In this document: piece by piece, positions 18,144-28,481 of the stretch
Layout: the number at the start of each line of letters is the position of its first letter
Position numbering within the stretch: position 1 is the first letter of the stretch
Assembly (NCBI GenBank): GCA_016716405.1
Contig: JADJWK010000004.1
Span: 868,001-932,000, forward strand
DNA: 64,000 nt
Direction: 5' to 3'
DNA from: Candidatus Melainabacteria bacterium
Lineage (GTDB): Bacteria; Cyanobacteriota; Vampirovibrionia; Obscuribacterales; Obscuribacteraceae
The notes under the pieces: model-generated
What the model saw: only the letters and a program-made list of their open reading frames with translations
What the model was told of the DNA's origin: nothing
The model's database searches: none
Program-made: the position numbers and the translations under genes

Positions 18144-18939
18144 ATGATCAAGCATCGCCTGCTCGTCGCCCTCGCCACTTCGATAATCGTCGCCATGCAG
18201 CAAGCGAGCGCTTCCGGGGGCGATATCGCTGACTTTTACGCATCATATAAAAGAGGCGATTACAGCCAGGCAGTCTCGATAGGGGAGAATCTACTGGGTA
18301 AAGACCAGAAAGATCTCAAACTGCGCTATTACCTGGCCGACAGTTATGTCAAGCTGGGCAAAAGAGAGGCAGCCCTGGGGCACTATCGATACTGCGCTTC
18401 TCAGAACAAGTCGGTCATCGGAAATTTTGCCGCCGAGGCGATTCGCCGGCTTCAAGCAGACGATCCCGAGATTACCGATCAGGCTGAATTCGAGAAAAGG
18501 CTGGGGGAAAAGACCAGGAGCGCGCGTGAACGCCTCCTCGAGCAGGCGGAAGTAGAGAAGAAGAGAGCGCCGAGAACTTCGACCGCAAGATGAAAGCAAT
18601 CACCGCCAACAAGGGACTCTCTCCGGATGAGCAGGAGCGCCGCATGAAGCAAGCTTACAGCGAGCTCGATAGGCAAGAGGAGGAAATCACCGGTCGCTAT
18701 CAAAAACAGGCGATGCGCTTCTCGCTCGCCAGGACAGGCTTCTCAAGCAAACCGCCGGCACCGGCTCGACCCGGGTGGTACCGAAAAGCAGCAGCATGAA
18801 TGTGCAGAGCTTCGAGAATCTCGGCGACGAGTCCGACGCCTCCGAGATTCCCCTGGAGCGCCCTCTGGACGCCAGACCCCTCGAGCTGAAAAAGAACTCG
18901 CTGAAAAAGAACTCGCCGCAGAGGAAAATGCCCAGGTGA
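18144..18939 (+). pseudogene. exported TPR-like helical protein (two apparent frameshifts)
   Basis: A signal peptide (MIKHRLLVALATSIIVAMQQ) is followed by TPR-like helices (DFYASYKRGDYSQAVSIGE) and a charged coiled-coil region. Two single-base losses split the frame. Near 18568-18572 the restored text is EKKRAENFDRKMKAITANKG. Near 18708-18714 it becomes DALLARQDRLLKQTAGTG and runs to a TGA at 18937-18939. That stop overlaps the next GTG start, which shows where the intact gene should end. The tail has a short repeat (LKKNSLKKNS). It is divergent from the zincin-like TPR gene and shares a 74-bp promoter gap with it. Confidence 0.65.
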
Positions 18940-19916
18940 TCTCTGTTTCCGCCCGGAGCATGATATTGGGAAAGAAATTGGGACTGCTCTTGGGCCTGGT
19001 CTTGTGCCTGGTCTTGTGCCTGCTCTTGTGCCAGACTCGGGGCATAGCACAGCCTGCCGGCGCTAAGAGCCCGGTGAAGCTATTCGGCAAAGTCGATGTC
19101 CTGGCTACATACTGCGCCGGCAGCGGCATTACCCTGGAGAGCATCCAGTTGCCCGCCCGAATCATGAAAGTCCGTCCGGGCTCCCCGGCTTTTCATGCCG
19201 GTGTCGCCGAAGGAGACCAGGTGCTCTCCGGTTCGATAGAAGGAAACAGGCTCGAGCTCAAGATCAGCCGAGAAGGGAGGGAATATCTGGTCAAGCTGCG
19301 AGCCCGGGCTGATCGGCTGCCACGAAAAGACCTGGGCGTCTCTCGAAGCGACCTGACAAACTGGAAAGTAGTCGTCCTGGCAGATCGCTCCGGGTCAATG
19401 ACCCGGGACCTCGGCACCAGCGGAATATCGCGCTGGCGCTGGGTGAGCGATCAGATCGAGAGCCTCGCCCGGGAGCTCGAGAAAGCTTCCGGCGAGCATC
19501 TGGATCTCGGTCTATTCAATCAGAGCTACAGGTATTACCGGAATCTCTCGGCCGACCAGCTTACCGATACCATAAGCAGTACCGTCGCCACCGGCGAGTC
19601 GGAGCTCGCCCCTCTTCTCAAAGACGCACTGGACAGCTATTTCAAAGGCGAGGACCGGCGTCCCCTGCTGCTTGCCATCATCACCGACGGCAAGACCGCA
19701 GGCAAGGACACAGTCCGCGCCATCGTCCGGGATGCCGCAGCGAAAGCCGATCGAAGCCGGCTGCGCCTGGTCTTTTTCCAGACCGGCTATAGCGAAGAGG
19801 GAGCGCGATTCATGGACACCCTCAATGACCGGGAGAAATCAGTGGTCAGGACAGTGCTTTTCGAGACTCTCGGGGACAGCGGACTTCTCGGCGGCCTCAG
19901 AAAAGCTCTCGATTAA
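18936..19916 (+). CDS. exported PDZ-VWA domain protein
   Basis: The GTG start overlaps the preceding stop (GTGA). A long hydrophobic signal segment with LVLC repeats lies at about 10-30. A PDZ-like domain follows at about 45-130 (IMKVRPGSPAFHAGVAEGDQVL). A von Willebrand A domain fills about 143-325, with the metal-binding MIDAS motif DRSGSM and a downstream TDGKT. VWA domains bind protein ligands through a metal ion, and PDZ domains bind C-terminal tails, so this is an exported adhesion or scaffold protein. It is coupled to the helical protein upstream and the two probably work together. Confidence 0.8.
   Translation: MISVSARSMILGKKLGLLLGLVLCLVLCLLLCQTRGIAQPAGAKSPVKLFGKVDVLATYCAGSGITLESIQLPARIMKVRPGSPAFHAGVAEGDQVLSGSIEGNRLELKISREGREYLVKLRARADRLPRKDLGVSRSDLTNWKVVVLADRSGSMTRDLGTSGISRWRWVSDQIESLARELEKASGEHLDLGLFNQSYRYYRNLSADQLTDTISSTVATGESELAPLLKDALDSYFKGEDRRPLLLAIITDGKTAGKDTVRAIVRDAAAKADRSRLRLVFFQTGYSEEGARFMDTLNDREKSVVRTVLFETLGDSGLLGGLRKALD
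18984..19031 (+). repeat. four 12-bp tandem repeats within a signal peptide
   Basis: Imperfect units of ctggtcttgtgc occur at 18984-18995, 18996-19007, 19008-19019 and 19020-19031; the second and third are identical. In frame they encode LVLC-type units that extend the hydrophobic core of the PDZ-VWA protein's signal segment. Confidence 0.88.
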
Positions 19917-19977
19917 GAAAAGGGTTTCCAAGAAGATATCATATACAGACTATATACGCCCCAGAAGGAGGTGCTCC

Positions 19978-20373
19978 ATGTCCGTCAAGAGCAAAACCCG
20001 TCTTTCCACGCTTTCTTATGTGATCCTCTATGTCAAGGATACCGCCAGAGCTCTCGAATTCTACAGAGACAAGCTGGGCATGGAAGTCAAACTCGAGGAC
20101 GGCGGCTGGATCGAGCTCGAGACCGGCTCGGCGACCCTGGCTCTGCACGCCACCGATGAAACGATCATGGAAAAGAACTCCTCCACTCCCATCGTGGTTT
20201 TCAACGTAGACAACATCAAAGAGTCCTACGAAGAGCTCAAGAAACTGGGAGTCAAGTTCGACAAAGAGCCGCATGAGGTCTGCTCCACCCCCGACTTTAC
20301 CGGACTCTCCGCCGATTTCGAGGATCTCGACGGCAACCGCCTGAGCATCTATGGAATGATCCCCAGGAAATAA
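19978..20373 (+). CDS. VOC (glyoxalase/bleomycin-resistance) superfamily protein
   Basis: A 131-residue protein with the paired beta-alpha-beta-beta-beta layout of the vicinal oxygen chelate fold: VILYVKDTARALEFYRDKLG in the first module and IVVFNVDNIKESYEELKKLG in the second, ending DFEDLDGNRLSIYG. Glu and His residues that could bind metal are present (HATDETI, DLDGN). Members include glyoxalases, dioxygenases and antibiotic-binding proteins; the substrate here is unknown. The ATG at 19978 is preceded by AAGGAGG, a strong ribosome-binding site, although the frame is open further upstream. Confidence 0.85.
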   Translation: MSVKSKTRLSTLSYVILYVKDTARALEFYRDKLGMEVKLEDGGWIELETGSATLALHATDETIMEKNSSTPIVVFNVDNIKESYEELKKLGVKFDKEPHEVCSTPDFTGLSADFEDLDGNRLSIYGMIPRK

Positions 20374-20393
20374 GTCTTCCCACCATCTCAAAC

Positions 20394-20429
20394 AGGAAAG
20401 GCGCCACCCTCTAGAGTGGCGCCTTTCCT
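20394..20429. terminator. bidirectional hairpin terminator
   Basis: A perfect 14-bp stem (20394-20407 with 20416-20429) and 8-base loop lie between the convergent VOC and sugar-kinase genes. The arms are AGGAAAGGCGCCAC and its complement. T-rich and A-rich arm ends serve both directions. Confidence 0.85.
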
Positions 20430-20453
20430 CATGCTTGCCTCAGCCGGCTCTTC

Positions 20454-21445
20454 TCAGTTGTTTTTGCTTGCCGAGAGAGCAGCGGGATGACGGACATCGA
20501 CACTGTCGTCGAGATCGAAGTGAGTGAAGGCCTTGAACTCGGCGAGCCGGTCGCTGATATCTTGAGGACCGAGGTGGCGAAGGCGATCGCAACTGAATTC
20601 CTCGACATTGAAAGAGGCCATGATCGAACCATATATGATGCCGCGACGAATCGCCATGGAATCATCGAGATTGTCGGCTTGAGCGATATAGCCCATGAAG
20701 CCGCCGGCGAAGCTATCACCGGCTCCGGTGGGATCGAAAACGCCTTCCAGAGGATAAGCCGGAGTCGCGAAGAAAGAATCGCGAGTGAAGCAGGCTGCGC
20801 CGTACTCGCCTCTCTTGATCAGGACCATCCGGGGACCGAGGTCGAGGATCTGGCGAGCGGCCTTGATCAGATTCGGCTCCTGAACCAGTTGCCTGGCTTC
20901 GGCATCATTGATGATCAGGGCGTCCACAACACCAATTGTTTTGATCAGCTCCTCCTTCTCGGTCTCAATCCAGAAATTCATCGTATCCATAGCGACGAAA
21001 CGAGCGTTGCTCTGCTCTCGCACTTCCCTCTGAAGAGTCGGCTGGATGTTGCCGAGGAAGAGATAAGGCGCCTTGCGGGCCTCCTCTGAGAGGGTCGGCT
21101 TGAAATCGGCGAAAACATTGAGTTGAGTGTCGAGGGTGTGGGCTGTGTTGAGATCGAATCCATATTCGCCAGCCAGAAGAACGTCCTGCCGCCGGGGACC
21201 CTCTTCAGGTCCCGGGTCTCGATCTTGCGCTCGTGGAAGACAGCCTCGTCCTCGGCGGTGAAATCATCGCCGATAACCGCCACGACTGCAACGTCGGTGA
21301 AAAAGGACGCCGCCACCGAGAAGTGCGTAGCCGAGCCGCCCAGGCTTCTTTCCCTGGCCCCGAAAGGAGTCTTCACCGAATCGATGGCCACCGAGCCTAC
21401 TGCCAACACCGAGCTCATTGTTCTTATCTCGCCTCCACTGGTCAC
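20454..21445 (-). pseudogene. PfkB-family sugar/nucleoside kinase (one apparent frameshift)
   Basis: The N-terminal part has the ribokinase signature region (GSVAIDSVKTPFG, SLGGSATHFSVAASFF). The C-terminal part has the catalytic anion-hole motif DPTGAGDSFAGGFMGY. Between 21168 and 21180 one G seems to be missing in the codon after TFFW; restored, the text reads WAGEYGFDLN and continues in the second frame through FRFVAMDTMNFW-like sequence to the end. The whole would be about 330 residues, normal for the family. The closest look is to adenosine/ribokinase-like members with a bound-substrate loop NDAEARQL. A sequencing indel is the likeliest cause of the break. Confidence 0.78.
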
Positions 21446-21522
21446 TTTTAGCCGCTTTCCTTGCGCGCATTAAAGACTAGCATCTTTCCCGTTATTCTTA
21501 ATAACTCGCGTCTAATCGAGGC

Positions 21523-24500
21523 TCAGTTGAACTCGAGCTTGAGCTGAACAGTCTCCCCCTGGGTGAGGTCCGGGTTTTTACCGAGGGTATCACGCCGGGT
21601 CTCTTCTGGCTCCCGTCCTTCCTTGCCTGAGGCGAATTTCGAGCCATCGAGGAGAATCGTCCGGCCCAGCCTGGCGAAATAGATTGCCGGTGTGAAGCTG
21701 ATTCCGGTCAGTCCGTAAAGATCGTTAGCGTAGGAACCGAGCTGCCCCCGGTGCCGGTTGACATGAGCAACCACTTCGGAATCGGTGAGCACACGATCGG
21801 TCTTGAAGTCGATGACGTACCAGCGCCCCTCGAAATCCTGAAGGAGGAGGTCCGGGCCGTTTGCTCGCCATCCCCCGCCGAGAAGCATATAGGGGATCTC
21901 GTGGAACTTGCGGCGAGCACGCAGAACCACCCAGCGCAGATCGCTCTGGAGATAGATCGAAAGCAACTCCCGCCCGTCCTCCACCAGGGCTTTGAGCTTC
22001 ACCGGATGCGATACCACGAAGCCGCCGCTCAATCTGCTGTCGAAGGCGAGGTCCTCGAGAAACTCCAGGGACGCCTTATCCATCGATACAGGCAGATTCT
22101 CCATTATGGCGTGGAAGTAAGTACCCAGAACGGTGGGATCGATAAGCGGAGCCTCCTCGAGTTCCGCTTCCGTCGGAGTGATACGCATGAGTCCGGAGCC
22201 GTCTGGCTTGATCTCTCGATCGTTCGAAGCTAGGACATCGAGCAGGAGAGGATCGAGAGTCGCCTTATCGAGAATCCCGGCTGGCGCACTTTCGAAGCAG
22301 CCGGGAAGGCTCAGGGAATCTTTCGTTTTGAGACTGACTCTGAAAGTGCTCTCGGTAAGACTGCCATTTGTATCGCCTGTAATTCTGCGCCGTTCCCCAG
22401 CCCTTCCGGCACCGCCGAAATTCGTGCCGGATCGAGATCCAGGGCTTCCAGAAGCCAGGTACGGAAAGACTCGCGATCGGAGCTGTCCCGATCGATGAAA
22501 AGACCAAGATACTCCCGGCCCTGGTGGCAGCCACATAGAGCAAGCGCCGGCGCTCCGCCACCTCCATCTCCTGGTCCAGGCGGCTGGCATAGCGGTGCCA
22601 GGCGGGCACTTCATCCTCGTCGACCCGCCTGGTATTGAGGGCAAGCCCATAGGACGGATGGAAGATAAGCGCCTGGCTGGGCTTGCGGAGCATACCAGCG
22701 AGTGAAGGAAGGGCCACCGCAGGAAACTCGAGGCCCTTGGAGGCGTGAATGGTCATCAGCTTCACCGAGTCGCTGCTGCCCAGCGGAGCGTCGGACTGCT
22801 TGATACCGTACTCACGCATGAGGGTGAGACGCCGGGCGAAATCGAGACAGGTGAGATTCTCTTCCTCCCGGGCGATGGACACGAGCTTGAAGAGATTCCT
22901 CGCCCTCTGGACCCCGCCGGGAAGACCCATTAGCACCAGCTCGTAGCTGGTCCGCTCGAGAATGTTCATGACAAGCTCGCTCACCGGCAGGCGGCGGCTG
23001 TCCTCGAGCATGTGCCTCAGCGAGGCGGTAGCTTTTCTGAGGCTCTGATAGCCAGGCCGATTGCGGAGCTCGCTGGTTTGCAGAATCTCGAAAAGATCGC
23101 CCGTGCCGGCCAGGGTGACCAGCTCGTGGATGATATCGTCGCTTATGGCAAACAGCGGCGAGCGCAGAGCGCCCAGGAGACTGTGGGAATCCAGAGGGTT
23201 GCCGAGGAAATAGAGGAGATTCTCGAGATCGATGATCTCCTGCCTGCCTAGAAAGCCCCTTCCGGCAAATGTGGTGAAAGGAATGCCCCGATCGGCGAGC
23301 CCCTTTTCGATAGCCTCGAAGTCGCTATTTCTCGAGACAAGAACGGCGAAGTCGGCATATGTGAGCGTTCTCTGCGGATTGCCACCGGCATCGAGGATGG
23401 GTGCACCGCATGCGATCTTCTCCCTGATCCAGTCCGCCACCGCAAGACCCTCGAGCAGGGCGGCTTCTCTGGAATCCCTGCGGTCATCCTCGTCGAGAGT
23501 CTCGAAAAAGACGACATCGATATTGTCTTCAGCCGTCTCCGCCCCTGCCTGACGGCTCGCCTGCAGAGCCTCGAATCGCGCACCGTATTCGATATCGGCA
23601 TCCGGCATCAGCCGGCTGAAGACCACATTGACGAAATCGACGATAGCCGGGTGCGATCGAAAAGAGACATTGAGCTTTTGACAGAGCTTCTCGCCGAACA
23701 CAATCCTTGTCGAATTCTCGGCGGCATCCTCTTCACCGGAGAGAAAACTGCGCCATGAATTGAAAGTCGAGACATCGGCGCCTTGAAATTTGTAAATCGA
23801 TTGTTTGTCGTCGCCGATGAAAAAGAGCCTGGTGCTCGGTCCGGCGAGACTGCTTACAAGAGCCGCCTGGATACTGTTGGTGTCCTGGAACTCGTCGATC
23901 AAAATAGCATGGAGCCTGTCTCGATAGTGCTCCCTGGCCGGAGAGCCTTCCCTGGTGAGAAGCCGGTGGGCAGCCTCGATCAGATCGTTATAGTCGAGCT
24001 TTAGAGCCTCCTGCTTCTTGAGGGCGTAAATCGACTCGACTTTGTAAAAGAGAGCCGCCAGCATCCGGCAATAAGAGAAAGCAGAGAGATCGTCCTCGAG
24101 GATCTCGGCAGGCATCTCTTTCACCAGACCGCGCGCGCCGTCGCGCAGGACTCTCATATGCTGCTTGATCTCTTTGGCACCCTCTTTGTTGCCGCCGATT
24201 CTCAGACTGATCTCGCAGAGACTCTGGAGCTGCCGCCAGGCAGCAGCCGAATCGGCGGGGCTGGCGCCCTGCTTGCCGGCATCCACCAGCCCCGAGGCTG
24301 CCGATGCCATAGCCAGCACTTCCAGGCGCTGCTCTTCCAGCCTGCCTCCTTCTATGGACCAGGAGAGCTCGGTCAGGGAGCCTACGGCATCGCGCCAGCC
24401 TGGCCGGCTCACCAGCTGCGCCATCAGCTCGATCTGAAGACTGTGCCGGATCTCGTTCATATACTCGATGAGCTCTCCATCCGGAAGCTCGACCATGCGA

Positions 24501-25051
24501 GCTGCCGCCTCTTTGAACTGGAGCCCGGCGATGATCATGGAGCCCAGCCATTTTCGAACGTCCTCTATATTGAAGTCGAAGAGCAGAGCAACCTCCCGGT
24601 GCTGCTCGGCGATGATCAGACGAAATGCCTCGGTGATGCTCTCATCCAAGAGCTCGGCCTGATCCACTTCATTGAGCACCTCGAATTGCGGGTCTATACC
24701 CGACTCCACGGGAAATGCCTTGAGGATCGATTCGCACAGAGAGTGTATGGTACCTATCCTGGCCGAATCTATATCAGCCAGGCATTTGCGCCAGCGCTCG
24801 GCATTGTCCGGGTCTTCCAGACTGAGCGCCTTGAATCTGGTCTTCAGGCGGGTGCGCATCTCGCCGGCCGCCTTGCGGGTGAAAGTGACCGCCACCACGC
24901 AGTCCACTGAAAGATCCGGGCGGCTGCGAAGAAGCTCTATATAACGCTCCACCAGGACATGGGTCTTGCCCGAGCCGGCGCCTGCCGAGACGATGACATT
25001 CCTGTCCACGCTGACCACGGCTTCATGTTGTTGTGGAGTGAGTCCCGGCAT
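21523..25051 (-). pseudogene. addA: AddA-type UvrD helicase-nuclease (two apparent frameshifts)
   Basis: A superfamily 1 helicase with Walker A SAGAGSGKTHVLVERYIE, Walker B IDEFQDTNSIQ, GDDKQSIYKFQGAD, and motifs MTIHASKGLEFPAV and RRLLYVAATRA. A C-terminal PD-(D/E)XK nuclease domain follows (WYVIDFKTDRV). These are the domains of AddA in the AddAB double-strand-break resection complex. The frame breaks near 22515 (missing C in a GGGCC run, restored RAREYLGLFIDRDSSD) and again near 22372-22400, before LTESTFRVSLKT. The full protein would be about 1,175 residues, normal for AddA. The start overlaps the addB stop (TGATG), so the two are cotranslated. Two breaks at C/G runs suggest assembly error. 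Confidence 0.82.
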
Positions 25052-28000
25052 CAGCCCGCTCCTCCGCTTCTTTCCGATCTCGTTTTCGTCCCGATCTCCT
25101 GAATACGGCAGACTCTTCGATGGTCGCAGCGATTGCAGACCTCGTTGCCGTTCGGGCGCACGGAGAAATCACCACCGGCGATAGCACGGCTGTAGCCCGT
25201 CACATATCTTCTCACCTGCTCGAAAAGAGCCTCTTTCTCCTCGGCGCTCTTGAAGCCCACCCGGCCTATGGCGGCCCCGTCCGAGACCCGCAGATATTGC
25301 CCGGAGTCGCATCCGGTGCCGGGCATGATACAGTTTTGAGCCGCCATCATATAGATCGGCAATTGCATATTGCGGCCTTCCAGAGCTTCTCTCTGCGAGA
25401 TATGCCCGGCTCCGGCCTTGTAATCGATTACTTTCAGCCCGGCCGACCGAGAATAGTCAATCCGGTCGATTCGTCCACGAAATGCCAGGGTCCACTGCCC
25501 ATCACCAATAAGCAGTGGCGGAGCGCTTCCCTCCTCGTCGAAGCCGAAAGCAGCCTCGACCTTGAAAGGCGTGTAAGCATCGCGGTCTTTCGCCTGGCGC
25601 TCGATCTCTTTGTCGACGAACCGCTCGAGACGAAAAGCAATCTCTTTCTTCTGCAGATGCCAGAATTCACCTTCCCTGACATTGCTGTTGCTCTCGAGAA
25701 ACTCCAGGGCACGGGCTGTGCACTCCTTCAAAAGGTCCTTACGCTTCTCTTCCTCGAGGGAATCGATGGCAGGAAGACCCCGGTCGATTATTTCCTTGTA
25801 GAACAATTCGAGGGCCATATGATAGGTCTCACCCAGAAGCCTGGGATCGATATCCGCGGAAGGCTCCTCGAAAGGCTTTATCTTGAGGACATTGCCGACC
25901 CAGTAACGGAAGGGACATTTACCATAATCGTTTATCCTCGACACGCTCCAGAATTCGGGCATGGTCACCGAAAGGGTTCCGGCACCGACCGGATCGCCGA
26001 GATAACCGTTGTACACGCTGCCGCCTTCACCGAGACAGCGTGCTCTGGCCATGGCCAGAGGCTCTTGAATGAGGACCTTGAGATCGGCGATCTCCGGATG
26101 AGCATACATATCGAGCTCCTCTATTCCGGCTCCGGAGGCGAATAGCCCGCAGGCAAAATCCCTGGCCGATACGGGGCTCCGCCGCTTGCTCTCGAAAGGA
26201 TCGATCTCCTCGACGACCAGACCCTCGAGCTCGCCGGTAATAAAGAATGAGGGCAGAAGCTCCTCGCCGGACATATCCCACATGGGCAGGCTGAGCCTCA
26301 CCCTGCCGGTCGCTCTTTCGATGAGCGAGCGGAAAAGAGCGAACTCGAAGCCCGGATGGCTTCTTGGGTTCTCCAGATCGATCCCATAGGAGAGCCAGCG
26401 CCCCACCTCGTCGGCGCTGACAAAACCACGCTGCCTGGACTTGCGGGGGAACTCGCCTTCCACCATGCCGGCAATGAAAACACGCTCATATTTGCGGTTG
26501 GGGGCGAGGTCCACTGAGCAGACGATCACCGGATTCGCCGAGGTCTCCACCCGGCGAAAGCCTGCCGCATCGCTGGCATATTCGAGGCGGGACAGGAAGT
26601 TTCGATAGTCTACCGGGCTCCCGGAAGAGCCACCATTGAGAACGATATCCTCCTGGACCAGAGAAGCCAGACAACCTCGAAATTCCCGGAGAGCGCGATC
26701 ATTTATCGCCGACGCTACCGGGTCGGAGTGCTCCGATTCGCCGTCCCGGCTGAGACACTGGTCTATCACGTCCTCTATGAACGAGACGAAATCGGTGAGG
26801 GTCTTACTGCCCTGAGGGGGCGTCAGGACAGATATGACAGAGGCGAGCTTCTCCAGAAGCGGCTCGCCTCTGTTGCGCAGGTTGCGATAGGAAGAAGCGC
26901 TCCGGGCCAGAAAGAGCTTGTCTATACTCTCGAGATCCCGCTTTCCCAGACCGAAGCGATCGAGATTGAAATAGTCGCTCCGCAGAACGCCAATCAAATC
27001 GTCCCGGGGGAAATCCCCGGAATAGAGCCGGGCGAGATCCATGAGAAAGCGCACCAGAGGCAGGTTCGAGAGGGCAACTGAGTCGTCCACATAATAAGGC
27101 AGACCCGCCCCGGAGAATGCCGACTCGATGGCGCCGCCGTATTTGCGCATGGAAGGAACCACCACCAGTATCTGGTCAGGCGGGAGGCTGTCTTGCACCA
27201 GAGCCTTTTTTACCTGCCTGGCGATCTCTTCCATCTCGGCATATCGATCGACGCTCTTGAACGCACCGATATCTGCTCGTTCTGGCTCGCTCTCATGCGG
27301 GCAATTGATCAATTCCGCGTCTTTGAACACCTCGCTCAAATCAGCAAAGCTCTTCTCCTTCCAGGCGTACTCGGCGGCTTCGTCATCGTCGGCGGGCTCC
27401 AGGACATAATCGAAACAGATCGACATCCGCTCGCTGCGCCCGGCGATCTGCCGGAGGACCTGGAGCTGGAGCTTATTGAAACGGTCGAAACCGTCGACAG
27501 CCACCATCGAATAGAGCGGGCTCTGTCTCTCCCGGGCGAGATACTCACGGCAACTGAAAGCCAGACGGTGCTCATCGAGAAAGCCAATGGAATCGAGCTC
27601 TCTCCAGTAATACTGGTAGACGCTCGCAAGCTCCACGTGCTTTGAGCCGGTGGCGGCCGCTGCGCTCAATCTGGACATGACGTCCCCGGGGCTCAATCCG
27701 GCCCGCTGGAACTCGTCGATGAGCTCGAGCACCGCCGAGCAGGTCCCTCGAAAGCGGCTCAGGGGCTTGAGATGCTCGAGCCGCCCCTCGGCATCGAGAG
27801 CCTCGAGAGCGCGAGCTACAATAGCCGGTCGCACCGCTTTCGGTATCACCTTGAAGGACACGCCCCCGCGCCTCAAGATCGTCGAGCAGACCTTGTAGAA
27901 AGCCGACATATTGAGACCGACTATACCGCTGCTGGAAAGCTTGCCGATCTCTTTGACCAGACGGCCTTTCTGCAGCTCCTCGATATAACGGGCCGAGGGC

Positions 28001-28257
28001 GCGATCAGAAGAGCTTCATGCCCGCTGGTAAGAGGATTGTCGGCACAAATACGAACGAGATCGCCGACCACGCGCTTGGTTTTGCCCGACCGGTAAGGAC
28101 CGAGCAAAATCTCTAAGGCAGGAGTCTCGCCCGCTCTGCTCTTCATACTTGCAATAGCGCCAGTATCCATGATGGACGACCTGTCCAATTGTAGCGGCGA
28201 CAGCTCCAGATTTCGCCGCCCCCGAATATCGACTCGATAGCATTTCGATATAAGCAC
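25051..28257 (-). CDS. addB: AddB-like ATP-dependent nuclease subunit
   Basis: The partner of the downstream helicase. It has an N-terminal nucleotide-binding loop (LGPYRSGKTKRVV), a degenerate helicase body and a C-terminal PD-(D/E)XK nuclease with LKVIDYKAGAG. Cysteines placed as in AddB iron-sulfur nucleases occur as one Cys in YGKCPFRYW and three in CNRCDHRRVC near the end, fit to hold a 4Fe-4S cluster. AddAB resects DNA ends for RecA loading, and recA lies 1.3 kb away. At 1,068 residues it is normal length. The start at 28257 is uncertain; ATG at 28170 would remove an atypical 29-residue lead. The ends overlap addA by one base. Confidence 0.82.
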   Translation of the reverse strand: MLISKCYRVDIRGRRNLELSPLQLDRSSIMDTGAIASMKSRAGETPALEILLGPYRSGKTKRVVGDLVRICADNPLTSGHEALLIAPSARYIEELQKGRLVKEIGKLSSSGIVGLNMSAFYKVCSTILRRGGVSFKVIPKAVRPAIVARALEALDAEGRLEHLKPLSRFRGTCSAVLELIDEFQRAGLSPGDVMSRLSAAAATGSKHVELASVYQYYWRELDSIGFLDEHRLAFSCREYLARERQSPLYSMVAVDGFDRFNKLQLQVLRQIAGRSERMSICFDYVLEPADDDEAAEYAWKEKSFADLSEVFKDAELINCPHESEPERADIGAFKSVDRYAEMEEIARQVKKALVQDSLPPDQILVVVPSMRKYGGAIESAFSGAGLPYYVDDSVALSNLPLVRFLMDLARLYSGDFPRDDLIGVLRSDYFNLDRFGLGKRDLESIDKLFLARSASSYRNLRNRGEPLLEKLASVISVLTPPQGSKTLTDFVSFIEDVIDQCLSRDGESEHSDPVASAINDRALREFRGCLASLVQEDIVLNGGSSGSPVDYRNFLSRLEYASDAAGFRRVETSANPVIVCSVDLAPNRKYERVFIAGMVEGEFPRKSRQRGFVSADEVGRWLSYGIDLENPRSHPGFEFALFRSLIERATGRVRLSLPMWDMSGEELLPSFFITGELEGLVVEEIDPFESKRRSPVSARDFACGLFASGAGIEELDMYAHPEIADLKVLIQEPLAMARARCLGEGGSVYNGYLGDPVGAGTLSVTMPEFWSVSRINDYGKCPFRYWVGNVLKIKPFEEPSADIDPRLLGETYHMALELFYKEIIDRGLPAIDSLEEEKRKDLLKECTARALEFLESNSNVREGEFWHLQKKEIAFRLERFVDKEIERQAKDRDAYTPFKVEAAFGFDEEGSAPPLLIGDGQWTLAFRGRIDRIDYSRSAGLKVIDYKAGAGHISQREALEGRNMQLPIYMMAAQNCIMPGTGCDSGQYLRVSDGAAIGRVGFKSAEEKEALFEQVRRYVTGYSRAIAGGDFSVRPNGNEVCNRCDHRRVCRIQEIGTKTRSERSGGAG

Positions 28258-28375
28258 GCCCTAAAATTTGCTCACCCTCAGTCCTCTCCAGAGGATTTCG
28301 AGAATGAGCGGCGCGGCGCATTACGATGTGCCGCAGGAAGAAGTACGGCCGCACTGGAATGACAGAGAGAAAATT

Positions 28376-28449
<74 letters not shown>

Positions 28450-28481
28450 AGGGTCTCTCATTATAGATGATGTATCGACAA

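Noticed and set aside
25120..26145. 341-codon open frame antisense to addB
   Set aside because: The nuclease and iron-sulfur motifs of addB are clear on the minus strand, and this frame has no recognisable features.
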